From: an uncultured Thiotrichaceae bacterium
Lineage (GTDB): Bacteria; Pseudomonadota; Gammaproteobacteria; Thiotrichales; Thiotrichaceae
Direction of reading: 5' to 3'
NCBI GenBank assembly: GCA_902727945.1
Contig: CACVAV010000206.1
Coordinates: 1-5,760 of the forward strand
DNA: 5,760 nucleotides
Below, piece after piece: positions 1 to 5,760 of the stretch. Both the position numbers and the translations under genes were made by a program. Numbering within the stretch: position 1 is the first letter of the stretch; every line of letters begins with the position of its first letter. Below the pieces are notes generated by a model, which searched no databases, was not told the origin of the DNA, and saw only the letters and a list, made by a program, of their open reading frames with translations.

Positions 1-179
1 GGTTGAATAATAAAGACATCGCGACCACGTACATTTTCCATGATTTCAACATGCGCTTCACCATCGCTGAAACGCTCTGATTTAACGGAACCAAGGGGAA
101 TGCCGAGATGGTCGACGATTTTTCTGGCTAATTCGGGGTTGGCATTACCCGCGAATACCATCATTCTATCGTCAGACAT
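1..179 (-). CDS. prs: Ribose-phosphate pyrophosphokinase (PRPP synthetase), N-terminal part, cut by window edge
   Basis: Prs transfers the pyrophosphoryl group of ATP to ribose 5-phosphate to make PRPP, the precursor for purine, pyrimidine, histidine, tryptophan and NAD synthesis in the cytoplasm. Only the first 59 codons are here; the rest lies beyond position 1. The visible protein opens MSDDRMMVFAGNANPELARK and carries the family signatures FAGNANPELA (residues 9-18), RFSDGE (36-41) and ENVRGRDVFIIQ (48-59), in the same order and spacing as E. coli Prs. The ATG at 177-179 was chosen because a GAG lies about seven bases upstream. ATG codons 6 and 7 are possible alternatives, but no better ribosome site precedes them. 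The gene starts 21 bases after the tRNA-Gln CCA end, with no visible promoter between, so it is probably read through from ispE and the tRNA. Identity is secure; nothing looks damaged. Confidence 0.95.
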   Translation of the reverse strand, partial: MSDDRMMVFAGNANPELARKIVDHLGIPLGSVKSERFSDGEAHVEIMENVRGRDVFIIQ

Positions 180-200
180 GAATTGCTCGTATTGAGTAGA

Positions 201-275
201 TGGCTGGGTCGGCAGGGATCGAACCTGCGAATGCCGGGATCAAAACCCGGTGCCTTACCACTTGGCGACGACCCA
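201..275 (-). tRNA. tRNA-Gln, anticodon UUG, with encoded CCA
   Basis: The minus strand folds into a complete 75-base cloverleaf. The acceptor stem is TGGGTCG (269-275) paired with CGACCCA (205-211). The D stem is GCC/GGC. The anticodon stem is CCGGG/CCCGG with loop TTTTGAT (239-245), giving anticodon TTG at 241-243. The variable loop is five bases, and the T arm is GCAGG-TTCGATC-CCTGC. The 3' CCA is encoded at 201-203. The weak U1-A72 first pair and the G73 discriminator are known identity elements for bacterial glutaminyl-tRNA synthetase and agree with the anticodon. The gene reads CAA codons, and CAG by wobble. It lies 22 bases after the ispE stop and 21 bases before the prs start on the same strand. 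No convincing promoter or terminator is seen around it, so it is probably excised from a longer transcript. All stems pair fully, so it looks functional. Confidence 0.97.
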
Positions 276-297
276 TCTATAAAAGTTTAAGTTTTGT

Positions 298-1167
298 TCA
301 GACAGATTTTACAATACTATCTAATTTTACATGTAGAGGTGATCTGAAATCACTTCTGGCAATAAAACCAGACCATTGCGCCGGTAACTTGCTTAATATC
401 TGCTGAGCCTGATTTTTAGTTTCAAACTCTGCAAACAAACAAGCACCTGAACCTGTCATCTTTGTTACTGCGAAGTTTGATAACCACTTATGTGCATTAT
501 CGACTTCACTAAACACTTCTTTAGCCACAGTTTCAAACACATTTTGTGTCTGCCCTGCGAGAAAGGACGCTATTGTGATAGGTCGGAGGTCACGTGTCAA
601 CCCTTCATGTGCGAAAATTTTAGCGGTTGATATATGCACGCCCGGATGCACTACCAAATACCATTTTGAGGGCAGGTCAACAAACTCAAGTTGCTCCCCT
701 ACACCTTCTGCCCAGGCCGCTCTGCCATAAACAAATACCGGTACATCCGCCCCCAGCTCCAGCCCCAGTGCGGCCAGCTGCTTCTCACTCAAGCCACAGC
801 CCCACAATAAATTCAGCCCCAGTAAAACAGTCGCAGCATCTGAACTACCCCCTCCTAAACCGCCGCCCATAGGCAGTCTTTTGTGTACTTTAATCTCAGC
901 ACCCAACGGACAAGCGGTTTTACTTTGCAAAAGTTTTGCAGCTTTGACAACAAGGTCATCCTGCTCCGGAATATCAGCGTGGCCGTGCGGACGTGAAATA
1001 ACCCCGTCATCACGCACAATCAGCTCAATATCGTCGGAATAATCCAGAAACTGGAACAAAGTCTGGAGCAGATGATAACCATCTGCCCGTCGACCGGTAA
1101 TATGCAGGAAATGATTGATTTTTGCCGGGGCTGGCAACTTCAACCGGTCTAAAAACGCGTTTTCCAC
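298..1167 (-). CDS. ispE: 4-diphosphocytidyl-2-C-methyl-D-erythritol kinase (GHMP kinase of the MEP pathway)
   Basis: IspE phosphorylates the 2-hydroxyl of CDP-methylerythritol with ATP, the fourth step of the MEP route to isopentenyl diphosphate, in the cytoplasm. The 289-residue product is close to the 283 of E. coli. Visible motifs are the substrate-binding start PAPAKINHFLHITGRRADGYH (12-32, with Lys16 matching catalytic Lys10 of E. coli), the glycine-rich ATP loop PMGGGLGGGSSDAA (99-112), LGADVPVF (138-145, with Asp141 as the catalytic aspartate) and the third GHMP motif TKMTGSGACLFAEF (235-248). The start is GTG at 1165-1167. The frame has a TAA stop at 1183-1185 and no ATG before residue 100, so GTG is the best choice; TTG codons 9 and 11 begin too close to the first motif. 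The gene overlaps the end of lolB by 19 bases and has only a weak ribosome site, which suggests translational coupling. Function is certain, the exact start slightly less so. Confidence 0.96.
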   Translation of the reverse strand: MENAFLDRLKLPAPAKINHFLHITGRRADGYHLLQTLFQFLDYSDDIELIVRDDGVISRPHGHADIPEQDDLVVKAAKLLQSKTACPLGAEIKVHKRLPMGGGLGGGSSDAATVLLGLNLLWGCGLSEKQLAALGLELGADVPVFVYGRAAWAEGVGEQLEFVDLPSKWYLVVHPGVHISTAKIFAHEGLTRDLRPITIASFLAGQTQNVFETVAKEVFSEVDNAHKWLSNFAVTKMTGSGACLFAEFETKNQAQQILSKLPAQWSGFIARSDFRSPLHVKLDSIVKSV

Positions 1168-1787
1168 TGCTTTGCAATCACTTTAGCTTTGGCCCGCTCA
1201 GATGCTTTCTCAAGGCTCATTTTAGTCGGTAGCGCATTGCCGCTCTGATCTTTATAGGCCGTGTAGCTCACAACCCAGCCACCCTGCGCCAACTGCTGCG
1301 GACGACCACGTGCATCCAACTTAATCGCATCAACAGGCTTATCAGGTGCAGGCAAACCCCGCGCCCAGTAACGCATGTCACCTAACGGGAATTTCAGTTT
1401 CAACTGACGTTCAAGCAGCCTTTCCGCACTGGTATCACGGTAACTCTTCCCATCAGCCGCCTTCAGCACAACCTGAGAACCTGTTTCACGGATACTGGCC
1501 ATCACCGCACCGGTTAACGGATTGACAATATCCATCAATGATTCACGGCCGGTCTTTTCATTCCACTTCAAACCAAAAGACCAGCTTTGGCCGCGCAGTT
1601 GAAGCCCGACCCGGCCATCCATGCTCCACTCTTTCATACCCGCGAATACACGCTGGCGATTTTGCCAGACTGCCTCCGGCGACGCACTGACAGTAGCCTT
1701 TGGCTGACCGGAAGCGCCCGGCTTCGTGTTATTCTGCGTGCAACCTACGATACTGAGTGCGCACAACAGTAAAATCCCGTTTCTCAT
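1149..1787 (-). CDS. lolB: Outer membrane lipoprotein receptor LolB
   Basis: LolB sits on the inner face of the outer membrane, takes lipoproteins from the periplasmic carrier LolA and inserts them into that membrane. The 212-residue product (E. coli 207) begins with a short lipoprotein signal peptide: MRNG, a hydrophobic run, then the lipobox I-V-G-C with acylated Cys16. The residue after Cys is Thr, not the Asp that retains lipoproteins in the inner membrane. The body matches the LolB fold: KEWSMDGRVGLQ (52-63), the NPLTG loop (89-93) and PLGDMRYWARGLP (134-146). By my alignment Leu91 of NPL corresponds to mature Leu68 of E. coli LolB, the protruding residue needed to deliver lipoproteins. 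The ATG is supported by AAGGA seven bases upstream. The gene starts 44 bases after the TPR gene stop and its 3' end overlaps ispE. Primary sequence is diverged from E. coli, as is normal for LolB. Confidence 0.93.
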   Translation of the reverse strand: MRNGILLLCALSIVGCTQNNTKPGASGQPKATVSASPEAVWQNRQRVFAGMKEWSMDGRVGLQLRGQSWSFGLKWNEKTGRESLMDIVNPLTGAVMASIRETGSQVVLKAADGKSYRDTSAERLLERQLKLKFPLGDMRYWARGLPAPDKPVDAIKLDARGRPQQLAQGGWVVSYTAYKDQSGNALPTKMSLEKASERAKAKVIAKQWKTRF

Positions 1788-1794
1788 TCATTCA

Positions 1795-1799
1795 TCCTT
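1795..1799 (-). promoter_or_regulatory. Ribosome binding site of lolB
   Basis: AAGGA on the minus strand lies seven bases before the ATG at 1785-1787. It is a good match to the anti-Shine-Dalgarno sequence at usual spacing. It settles the lolB start and gives the gene its own translation signal despite the short 44-base gap from the gene before it. Confidence 0.7.
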
Positions 1800-1831
1800 G
1801 TAATAATTTATGTTGCTGAGGGTAGTACACC

Positions 1832-3559
1832 TTATTCTGTTAATTCAACCAGCCGTTCCTTGATTTCAACCAACCTTTTGTCATCAGGGTATTCTGCCAG
1901 CATGTCCTTCAGAATTTTTCCTGCTTCATCCTTCTTGCCCTGCTGCGACAATACCTCAATCAAATGACTCGCCACTTCCGGATCAGGCATTTTTTCAAAA
2001 GCTTCACGTAAATATTTTTCAGCACCCGGCAGATCACCCAGCTTATACAAGACCCACCCCATACTATCGAGCGTAGCCGGACTGGATGGATTATATTCCA
2101 GCGCCTTGCTAATCAACTCCTTAGCCTCGTCATAACGATCCGTACTCACCGTCAGCATATAACCCAGCGCGTTCATGGCATCCGCATCAGCATCATCGCC
2201 CGCAATAATGGTGCGAAGGTCTTTTTCTGCCTGCGCAATATTTCCCATACTGTCGTAGCTCAGTGAGCGGGCATAAAGAATATCCCGCTGGCTGATGCCA
2301 TATGCTTCGGCACTGTTATAAACCGCCACAGCTTCTTCATAGCGTTCGGCATCATGCAATAATTGCCCGTCAGCCATCAGAAATGTCATCTTCCGCGCAG
2401 GAATATCAGTATCAGCCAGCTTTTCTTTCAACCATGCACGGGCAACGTCCAAACCTTTTTCCCGTTGCAGCAATACTGATTTATGCCCAATTGCCTCCTT
2501 AACAAAGTCGCCGCTCAGCGCATCATCGTAAGCAGCCAGCGCGTCATCCAAACGCTCTTGCCCTTCATAAATCTGACCCAGAAAATAACTCGCCTCATGT
2601 TTGCGCTCCGGAATTTTGAGCAATTTATTCATCAATGGCTCGGCGAAGGCATACTCTTTCTGCTCCAGATACAACAAACCCAGTGTGTATAAAATATCGG
2701 CATTTTCAGGCTGGGTAGCATGAAGCTGCTTAAAGATAGGGCGTGCCTCTTCACGGCGATCAGCCATAATCAGCATCCGCGCATATTCCAGCTTCAGATC
2801 CTGATCATCGGTATTCTTAATCACCGGCGTCAACATATCAGCTGCCTCACTGGTACGCTTTAAACCCAGCAAGGCGCGGGCACTCAGCTTAACAGCCTGC
2901 TCTTTTTGCGAATCATTACCATCACGCTGCACCAGCTCAGCCGCCTTCAACGCTTCCTCGTACTTATCCGCATTCACTGCCAGCGTTGTGACTACCAGCC
3001 GGGCTTTGGGTGAATCATCTACCTTATCGGCATAACGCTGAAAAATTTCGTAGGCATTATCGACACCGGCTTCCAGCGCCAACAAAGAAACAATAAATTC
3101 AAAACCATGCCCTTCTTTCTTTTCAATGTGGTCACGCACCCACACAACATCATCAATCACCTCGTCATATTCACCCAGACGTGAACGCAGCAGAATACGG
3201 TATTGACGCGCTTCAACAGAATCCGGCTCCAGGGTCATCCAGTGCGTCAGCAATTTCTTGGCCAGCTCGGACTCTTCTGCCTGAATCGCGGCTTCAGTCG
3301 CCCGGCGAACCAGTTTAGGGTCATCACTGCGGGTAGCCACCGCTGCATAGTGTTGAGCAGCCTGCTTCAGCATGCCTTCTTTTATCATCATTTCCGCAGC
3401 CATTGTGTGGTACATGCGGTAACTCAGTTCAGAAGTAAATGTCTTAGGCGAGGTGGACACCGGAGGATCAGCAAACGTGCTGCCACCAACGGTACAGCCA
3501 GCAACGAACATCGCGACAGACAGGGCTGCAAAACGGTGCGAAATTTTATTCCGGGTCAT
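1832..3559 (-). CDS. TPR-repeat outer membrane lipoprotein, function unknown
   Basis: This is a 575-residue tetratricopeptide-repeat protein. It begins with a basic region (MTRNKISHR), a hydrophobic stretch and the lipobox V-A-G-C with acylated Cys22, followed by Thr-Val; lack of Asp after Cys predicts the outer membrane. The body is almost all helical repeats. Clear TPR units lie near residues 47-76, 285-318, 320-351, 425-458, 459-492 and 494-527, with more degenerate ones between. The C-terminal part, NALGYMLTVSTDRYDEAKEL (463-482) and LDSMGWVLYKLGDLPGAEKY (497-516), is the best-formed. I chose the ATG at 3557-3559 because GGAG lies six bases before it; an ATG five codons upstream (3572-3574) has only a weak site. 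TPR proteins bind partners; from memory, a TPR gene occupies this position beside lolB in pseudomonads and relatives. A role in envelope assembly is inference from location and neighbour only. No enzyme domain is visible. Confidence 0.9.
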   Translation of the reverse strand: MTRNKISHRFAALSVAMFVAGCTVGGSTFADPPVSTSPKTFTSELSYRMYHTMAAEMMIKEGMLKQAAQHYAAVATRSDDPKLVRRATEAAIQAEESELAKKLLTHWMTLEPDSVEARQYRILLRSRLGEYDEVIDDVVWVRDHIEKKEGHGFEFIVSLLALEAGVDNAYEIFQRYADKVDDSPKARLVVTTLAVNADKYEEALKAAELVQRDGNDSQKEQAVKLSARALLGLKRTSEAADMLTPVIKNTDDQDLKLEYARMLIMADRREEARPIFKQLHATQPENADILYTLGLLYLEQKEYAFAEPLMNKLLKIPERKHEASYFLGQIYEGQERLDDALAAYDDALSGDFVKEAIGHKSVLLQREKGLDVARAWLKEKLADTDIPARKMTFLMADGQLLHDAERYEEAVAVYNSAEAYGISQRDILYARSLSYDSMGNIAQAEKDLRTIIAGDDADADAMNALGYMLTVSTDRYDEAKELISKALEYNPSSPATLDSMGWVLYKLGDLPGAEKYLREAFEKMPDPEVASHLIEVLSQQGKKDEAGKILKDMLAEYPDDKRLVEIKERLVELTE

Positions 3560-3565
3560 ATTTTT

Positions 3566-3569
3566 CTCC
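3566..3569 (-). promoter_or_regulatory. Ribosome binding site deciding the TPR gene start
   Basis: GGAG on the minus strand is followed by six A/T bases and then ATG (3557-3559). It is the strongest translation signal in the divergent gap. It favours the downstream of the two in-frame ATG codons, which also gives the more usual short basic N-region to the lipoprotein signal peptide. Confidence 0.7.
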
Positions 3570-3619
3570 GGCATATACCAATGCCTGTTTGCTTATATAA
3601 GGGGGACTTTAACAGTATA

Positions 3620-3649
3620 TTCATAAATTACCTTGTAATCCGTTATAAC
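3620..3649 (+). promoter_or_regulatory. Candidate sigma-70 promoter for hemA-prfA
   Basis: A possible -35 box TTCATA (3620-3625, 4 of 6 consensus bases) and -10 box TATAAC (3644-3649, 5 of 6) are separated by 18 bases. Transcription would begin near 3656, leaving a leader of about 65 bases before hemA. The -10 box lies inside the palindrome CGTTATAACG. In A/T-rich DNA such matches arise easily by chance, so this is only a candidate. Confidence 0.3.
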
Positions 3650-3666
3650 GTATCAGAAAATCCGCG

Positions 3667-3695
3667 ATTCTGAAAATTTATTGTACGCTTGGCAA
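3667..3695 (-). promoter_or_regulatory. Candidate sigma-70 promoter for the TPR-lolB-ispE-tRNA-prs block
   Basis: On the minus strand TTGCCA (3690-3695, 5 of 6 bases of the -35 consensus) is followed after 17 bases by CAGAAT (3667-3672, 4 of 6 of the -10 consensus). Transcription would begin near 3660, about 100 bases before the TPR gene start. This promoter would face and overlap the leader of hemA, so the two directions could interfere. An alternative -10-like TATACT lies at 3614-3619 but lacks a good -35 box. Confidence 0.3.
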
Positions 3696-3720
3696 CAAGC
3701 TTATGAGTGCCGATCTCTGA

Positions 3721-4986
3721 ATGTCGATATTTGTCGTAGGAATAAATCATAAAACAGCGCCCGTGTCCGTACGTGAACAGATCGCTTTTTCACCAGATAC
3801 TATAGCTGATGCACTGAAATCTGCAGGTTCAGTGGTAGGTGAGAACATAATTTTATCTACCTGCAACCGCACGGAGCTATATGCCGCCTCACCGGACAAG
3901 CAATCAGCGGAAAACATGATCCGCTGGCTGGCTGATTTCCACCAGATGCCGGTGGATAAACTGACACCCTATTTATTCAGCTACCAACAGGATGAAGCCA
4001 TCCGCCATGCGCTGCGCGTAGCCTGTGGCCTGGATTCTCTGGTATTGGGTGAGCCACAGATTCTTGGTCAGTTAAAAACCGCGCTGCAGGACGCCGAAAA
4101 TGCCGGAGCCACCGGCAGCCAGCTAAACCGGCTGATGCAACATGCCTTCACCACTGCAAAAAAAGTGCGCACTAAAACCAATATTGGCTCCAATCCCGTA
4201 TCAGTGGCGTTTGCCGCCGTGAGTCTGGCCAAACAAATATTCAGCCATCTTCATGAGCAAACCGCACTCTTAGTCGGCGCAGGCGAAACTATTGAGTTGG
4301 TAGGCCGCCATCTGGCCACTAATAATATCGGCAATATTATTGTGGCTAATCGTAATGTTGAAAAAGCTGTCCAACTAGCTAAGCATTATAATGGCACAGG
4401 TATCGGCCTACCCAATATCGGTGAATACTTACCCAAAGCCGACATTGTTATTTCATCAACTGCCGCCCCACTCCCGATTATTGGCAAGGGCATGGTGGAA
4501 CGGGCTTTAAAAATCCGCAGACACCGCCCGATGTTTATGGTCGACATTGCGGTGCCACGTGATATTGAATCAGAAGTGGCTGATCTGGATGATGTCTACC
4601 TTTATACCGTGGATGACCTGCAATCGGTGATTGAGGAAAACCTTGAATCCCGTCGCTCTGCTGCTGAACAAGCGGAAAGTATGATTGATACCGAAGTGAA
4701 AACCTTCATGGACTGGCTAAGGGCACAAAGCCAACAAGGCATTATTCGCCAATACCGCCAGCAAAATGATAACATTCGCGATGAAATGCTGGCTCGTGCC
4801 CAAAAAATGCTACAAAACAAAACACCTGAAGAGGCGCTGAGTTTTCTGGCCCACACGCTCACTAATAAACTGGCTCATTCTCCCACGCATCAAATGAATC
4901 AGGCTGCCAAAAAAGGCAATAGTGAACTACTGGCACATGCGATGACCCTGTTCGATCTGGACAACAACTCACCTGAGAAAAAATAA
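3721..4986 (+). CDS. hemA: Glutamyl-tRNA reductase
   Basis: HemA reduces glutamyl-tRNA(Glu) with NADPH to glutamate-1-semialdehyde, the first committed step of the C5 route to 5-aminolevulinate and all tetrapyrroles. The 421-residue product matches the usual length. The catalytic domain opens VVGINHKTAPVSVREQIAFS (5-24) and contains the active-site cysteine in STCNRTELY (46-54, Cys48). LDSLVLGEPQILGQLK (104-119) follows. The NADPH-binding domain carries LLVGAGETIELVGRHL (183-198) and VDIAVPRDIE (274-283). A long helical C-terminal region from about 300 to 415 forms the dimerisation domain. The ATG at 3721 aligns with the E. coli N terminus and directly abuts an in-frame TGA (3718-3720), so no longer start is possible; its ribosome site is weak. 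The gene diverges from the TPR gene and is followed four bases later by prfA, as in many gammaproteobacteria. In enteric bacteria haem controls HemA through protein stability; nothing here shows that directly. Confidence 0.97.
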   Translation: MSIFVVGINHKTAPVSVREQIAFSPDTIADALKSAGSVVGENIILSTCNRTELYAASPDKQSAENMIRWLADFHQMPVDKLTPYLFSYQQDEAIRHALRVACGLDSLVLGEPQILGQLKTALQDAENAGATGSQLNRLMQHAFTTAKKVRTKTNIGSNPVSVAFAAVSLAKQIFSHLHEQTALLVGAGETIELVGRHLATNNIGNIIVANRNVEKAVQLAKHYNGTGIGLPNIGEYLPKADIVISSTAAPLPIIGKGMVERALKIRRHRPMFMVDIAVPRDIESEVADLDDVYLYTVDDLQSVIEENLESRRSAAEQAESMIDTEVKTFMDWLRAQSQQGIIRQYRQQNDNIRDEMLARAQKMLQNKTPEEALSFLAHTLTNKLAHSPTHQMNQAAKKGNSELLAHAMTLFDLDNNSPEKK

Positions 4987-4990
4987 TACC

Positions 4991-5760
4991 GTGAAAGACT
5001 CTATCCTTAACAAACTAGAAAGCCTCAACGAACGTTATGAAGAAATCGCTCAGCTATTAGGTGAGGGCGAGGTCATCGCCGACCAGAGTCAATTTCGCAA
5101 ATTATCCATTGAGTACAGCCAGCTGGAATCCGTGGCACTGGGCTTTCGGGAATACCAGCAGACACTGGAAGACATCGACACCGCTAAAGAAATGCTCTCC
5201 GATCCTGAAATGAAGGAAATGGCCGAAGAAGAATTACTGGAATCCAAAGACAAGCTAGCTGAACAGGAGTTGATGCTACAAAAAGCACTCTTACCCAAAG
5301 ATGCTCATGATGACAGTAATATTTTCCTTGAAATCCGCGCCGGAACCGGTGGCGATGAGGCGGCCATTTTTGCCGGTGATCTGTTTCGCATGTATTCGCG
5401 CTATGCGGAACAAATGCGCTGGCAAATCGAAATCGTCAGTCAGAATGAAGGCGATCACGGTGGTTATAAAGAAATCATTGCCCGCATTATTGGCACCAGT
5501 GTTTATGCCCGCTTAAAGTTTGAATCAGGCGCACATCGGGTACAACGGGTACCGGAAACTGAATCACAAGGACGTATTCACACTTCCGCCGCCACCGTAG
5601 TGGTGATGCCGGAAGCGGATGAAGTAGAGTCTCAGGAAGTCAATAAAGGTGATCTGCGTGTGGATACTTACCGCGCCTCGGGTGCGGGTGGACAGCACGT
5701 TAATAAAACAGACTCCGCCATCCGGCTGACTCACCTGCCCACCGGTATTGTGGTGGAATG
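4991..5760 (+). CDS. prfA: Peptide chain release factor 1 (RF1), N-terminal 256 codons, cut by window edge
   Basis: RF1 recognises UAA and UAG stop codons in the ribosomal A site and triggers hydrolysis of the peptidyl-tRNA. The visible part has the coiled-coil domain 1 (about 1-100, rich in Glu, Lys and Leu) and the core EIRAGTGGDEAAIFAGDLFR (114-133). The codon-reading P-x-T motif appears as PET at 188-190 within RVPETESQGRIHTS, and the catalytic GGQ at 233-235 lies within SGAGGQHVNKTDSA. Both motifs fall at E. coli RF1 numbering. The P-x-T motif excludes RF2, which has SPF there. The GTG at 4991-4993 was chosen because MKDSILNKLESLNERYEE aligns with the E. coli N terminus and no ATG occurs until codon 68. 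It starts four bases after the hemA stop with only a distant GAG as ribosome site, so translation is probably coupled to hemA. In many relatives prmC, the RF methyltransferase gene, follows. Confidence 0.97.
   Translation, partial: MKDSILNKLESLNERYEEIAQLLGEGEVIADQSQFRKLSIEYSQLESVALGFREYQQTLEDIDTAKEMLSDPEMKEMAEEELLESKDKLAEQELMLQKALLPKDAHDDSNIFLEIRAGTGGDEAAIFAGDLFRMYSRYAEQMRWQIEIVSQNEGDHGGYKEIIARIIGTSVYARLKFESGAHRVQRVPETESQGRIHTSAATVVVMPEADEVESQEVNKGDLRVDTYRASGAGGQHVNKTDSAIRLTHLPTGIVVE

Larger units (their letters stand above)
3575..3720. promoter_or_regulatory. Divergent control region between the TPR-lolB-ispE block and hemA-prfA
   Basis: This A/T-rich stretch is the only sizeable non-coding gap in the window. 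It separates two outward-facing gene sets, so promoters for both should lie here. It holds a perfect 10-base palindrome CGTTATAACG (3641-3650), a direct repeat TCAGAAAAT/TCTGAAAAT at 3653-3661 and 3669-3677 (16-base period), and a small inverted repeat CAGAA/TTCTG (3654-3658 and 3668-3672). No terminator, riboswitch or RNA gene is recognised. That promoters lie here follows from gene layout; exact sites are guesses. Confidence 0.6.

Noticed and set aside
201..275. Idea that the tRNA beside the hemA locus is the tRNA-Glu substrate of HemA
   Set aside because: The anticodon is TTG and the U1-A72 pair and G73 fit tRNA-Gln. It belongs to the prs/ispE side and does not supply glutamyl-tRNA.
276..320. 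TATAGA directly before the tRNA as a -10 promoter box
   Set aside because: It abuts the first tRNA base, so transcription would begin inside the tRNA. No -35 match lies at the right distance, and TTGTAA further upstream has no good partner -10.
200..406. Plus-strand open frame of 68 codons across the tRNA and ispE end
   Set aside because: It runs antisense through the tRNA-Gln gene and the ispE 3' end and has no recognisable protein features; it is a by-product of those genes.
1788..1831. Possible terminator or promoter between the TPR gene and lolB
   Set aside because: The 44 bases contain the lolB ribosome site but no stable hairpin with a T run and no paired promoter boxes; co-transcription is the simpler reading.
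3203..3673. Plus-strand open frame of 156 codons opposite the TPR gene start and control region
   Set aside because: It is antisense to the signal peptide and first repeats of the TPR gene, resembles no known protein and continues through the divergent promoter region. The TPR frame on the other strand has a clear lipobox and ribosome site.
4602..4862. Minus-strand open frame inside hemA
   Set aside because: It is serine- and cysteine-rich translation of the antisense of the HemA C-terminal helices, with no independent support.

Overview
The window reads as an ordinary, non-mobile stretch of a gammaproteobacterial chromosome with moderate G+C by eye. Two things suggest this: the protein sequences, and the gene order prs - tRNA-Gln - ispE - lolB - TPR lipoprotein on the minus strand, divergent from hemA - prfA on the plus strand. 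From memory, this is the order in Pseudomonas and relatives; enteric bacteria keep a similar block without the TPR gene. I cannot name the genus. I see no insertion sequence, integrase, CRISPR array, phage gene or broken gene, and base and codon use look even throughout.

Layout. Positions 1-179 hold the 5' part of prs (minus strand, cut by the window edge). A tRNA-Gln(UUG) gene with encoded CCA lies at 201-275, with ispE at 298-1167, lolB at 1149-1787 and a 575-residue TPR lipoprotein gene at 1832-3559, all on the minus strand. The 161 bases at 3560-3720 are the only real regulatory gap and must serve both directions. On the plus strand, hemA occupies 3721-4986 and prfA starts four bases later at 4991, running off the window end. 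Transcription of the minus-strand block goes from TPR gene to lolB, ispE, tRNA-Gln and prs. The gaps are small (44, -19, 22 and 21 bases) and I see no terminator hairpin in any of them.

How the genes work together. The minus-strand block combines outer-membrane lipoprotein insertion (LolB), an outer-membrane-type TPR lipoprotein that is probably a Lol client, isoprenoid precursor synthesis by the MEP pathway (IspE), a tRNA, and PRPP synthesis (Prs). The plus-strand pair couples the first committed step of tetrapyrrole synthesis (HemA, which uses glutamyl-tRNA) with translation termination (RF1). These are housekeeping functions.

I found no undescribed system here. The points most worth a second look are small: the embedded tRNA and very short spacer before prs, the start choice and unknown role of the TPR lipoprotein, the 19-base lolB/ispE overlap with a GTG start, and the palindrome, short repeats and stop-start arrangement in front of hemA.
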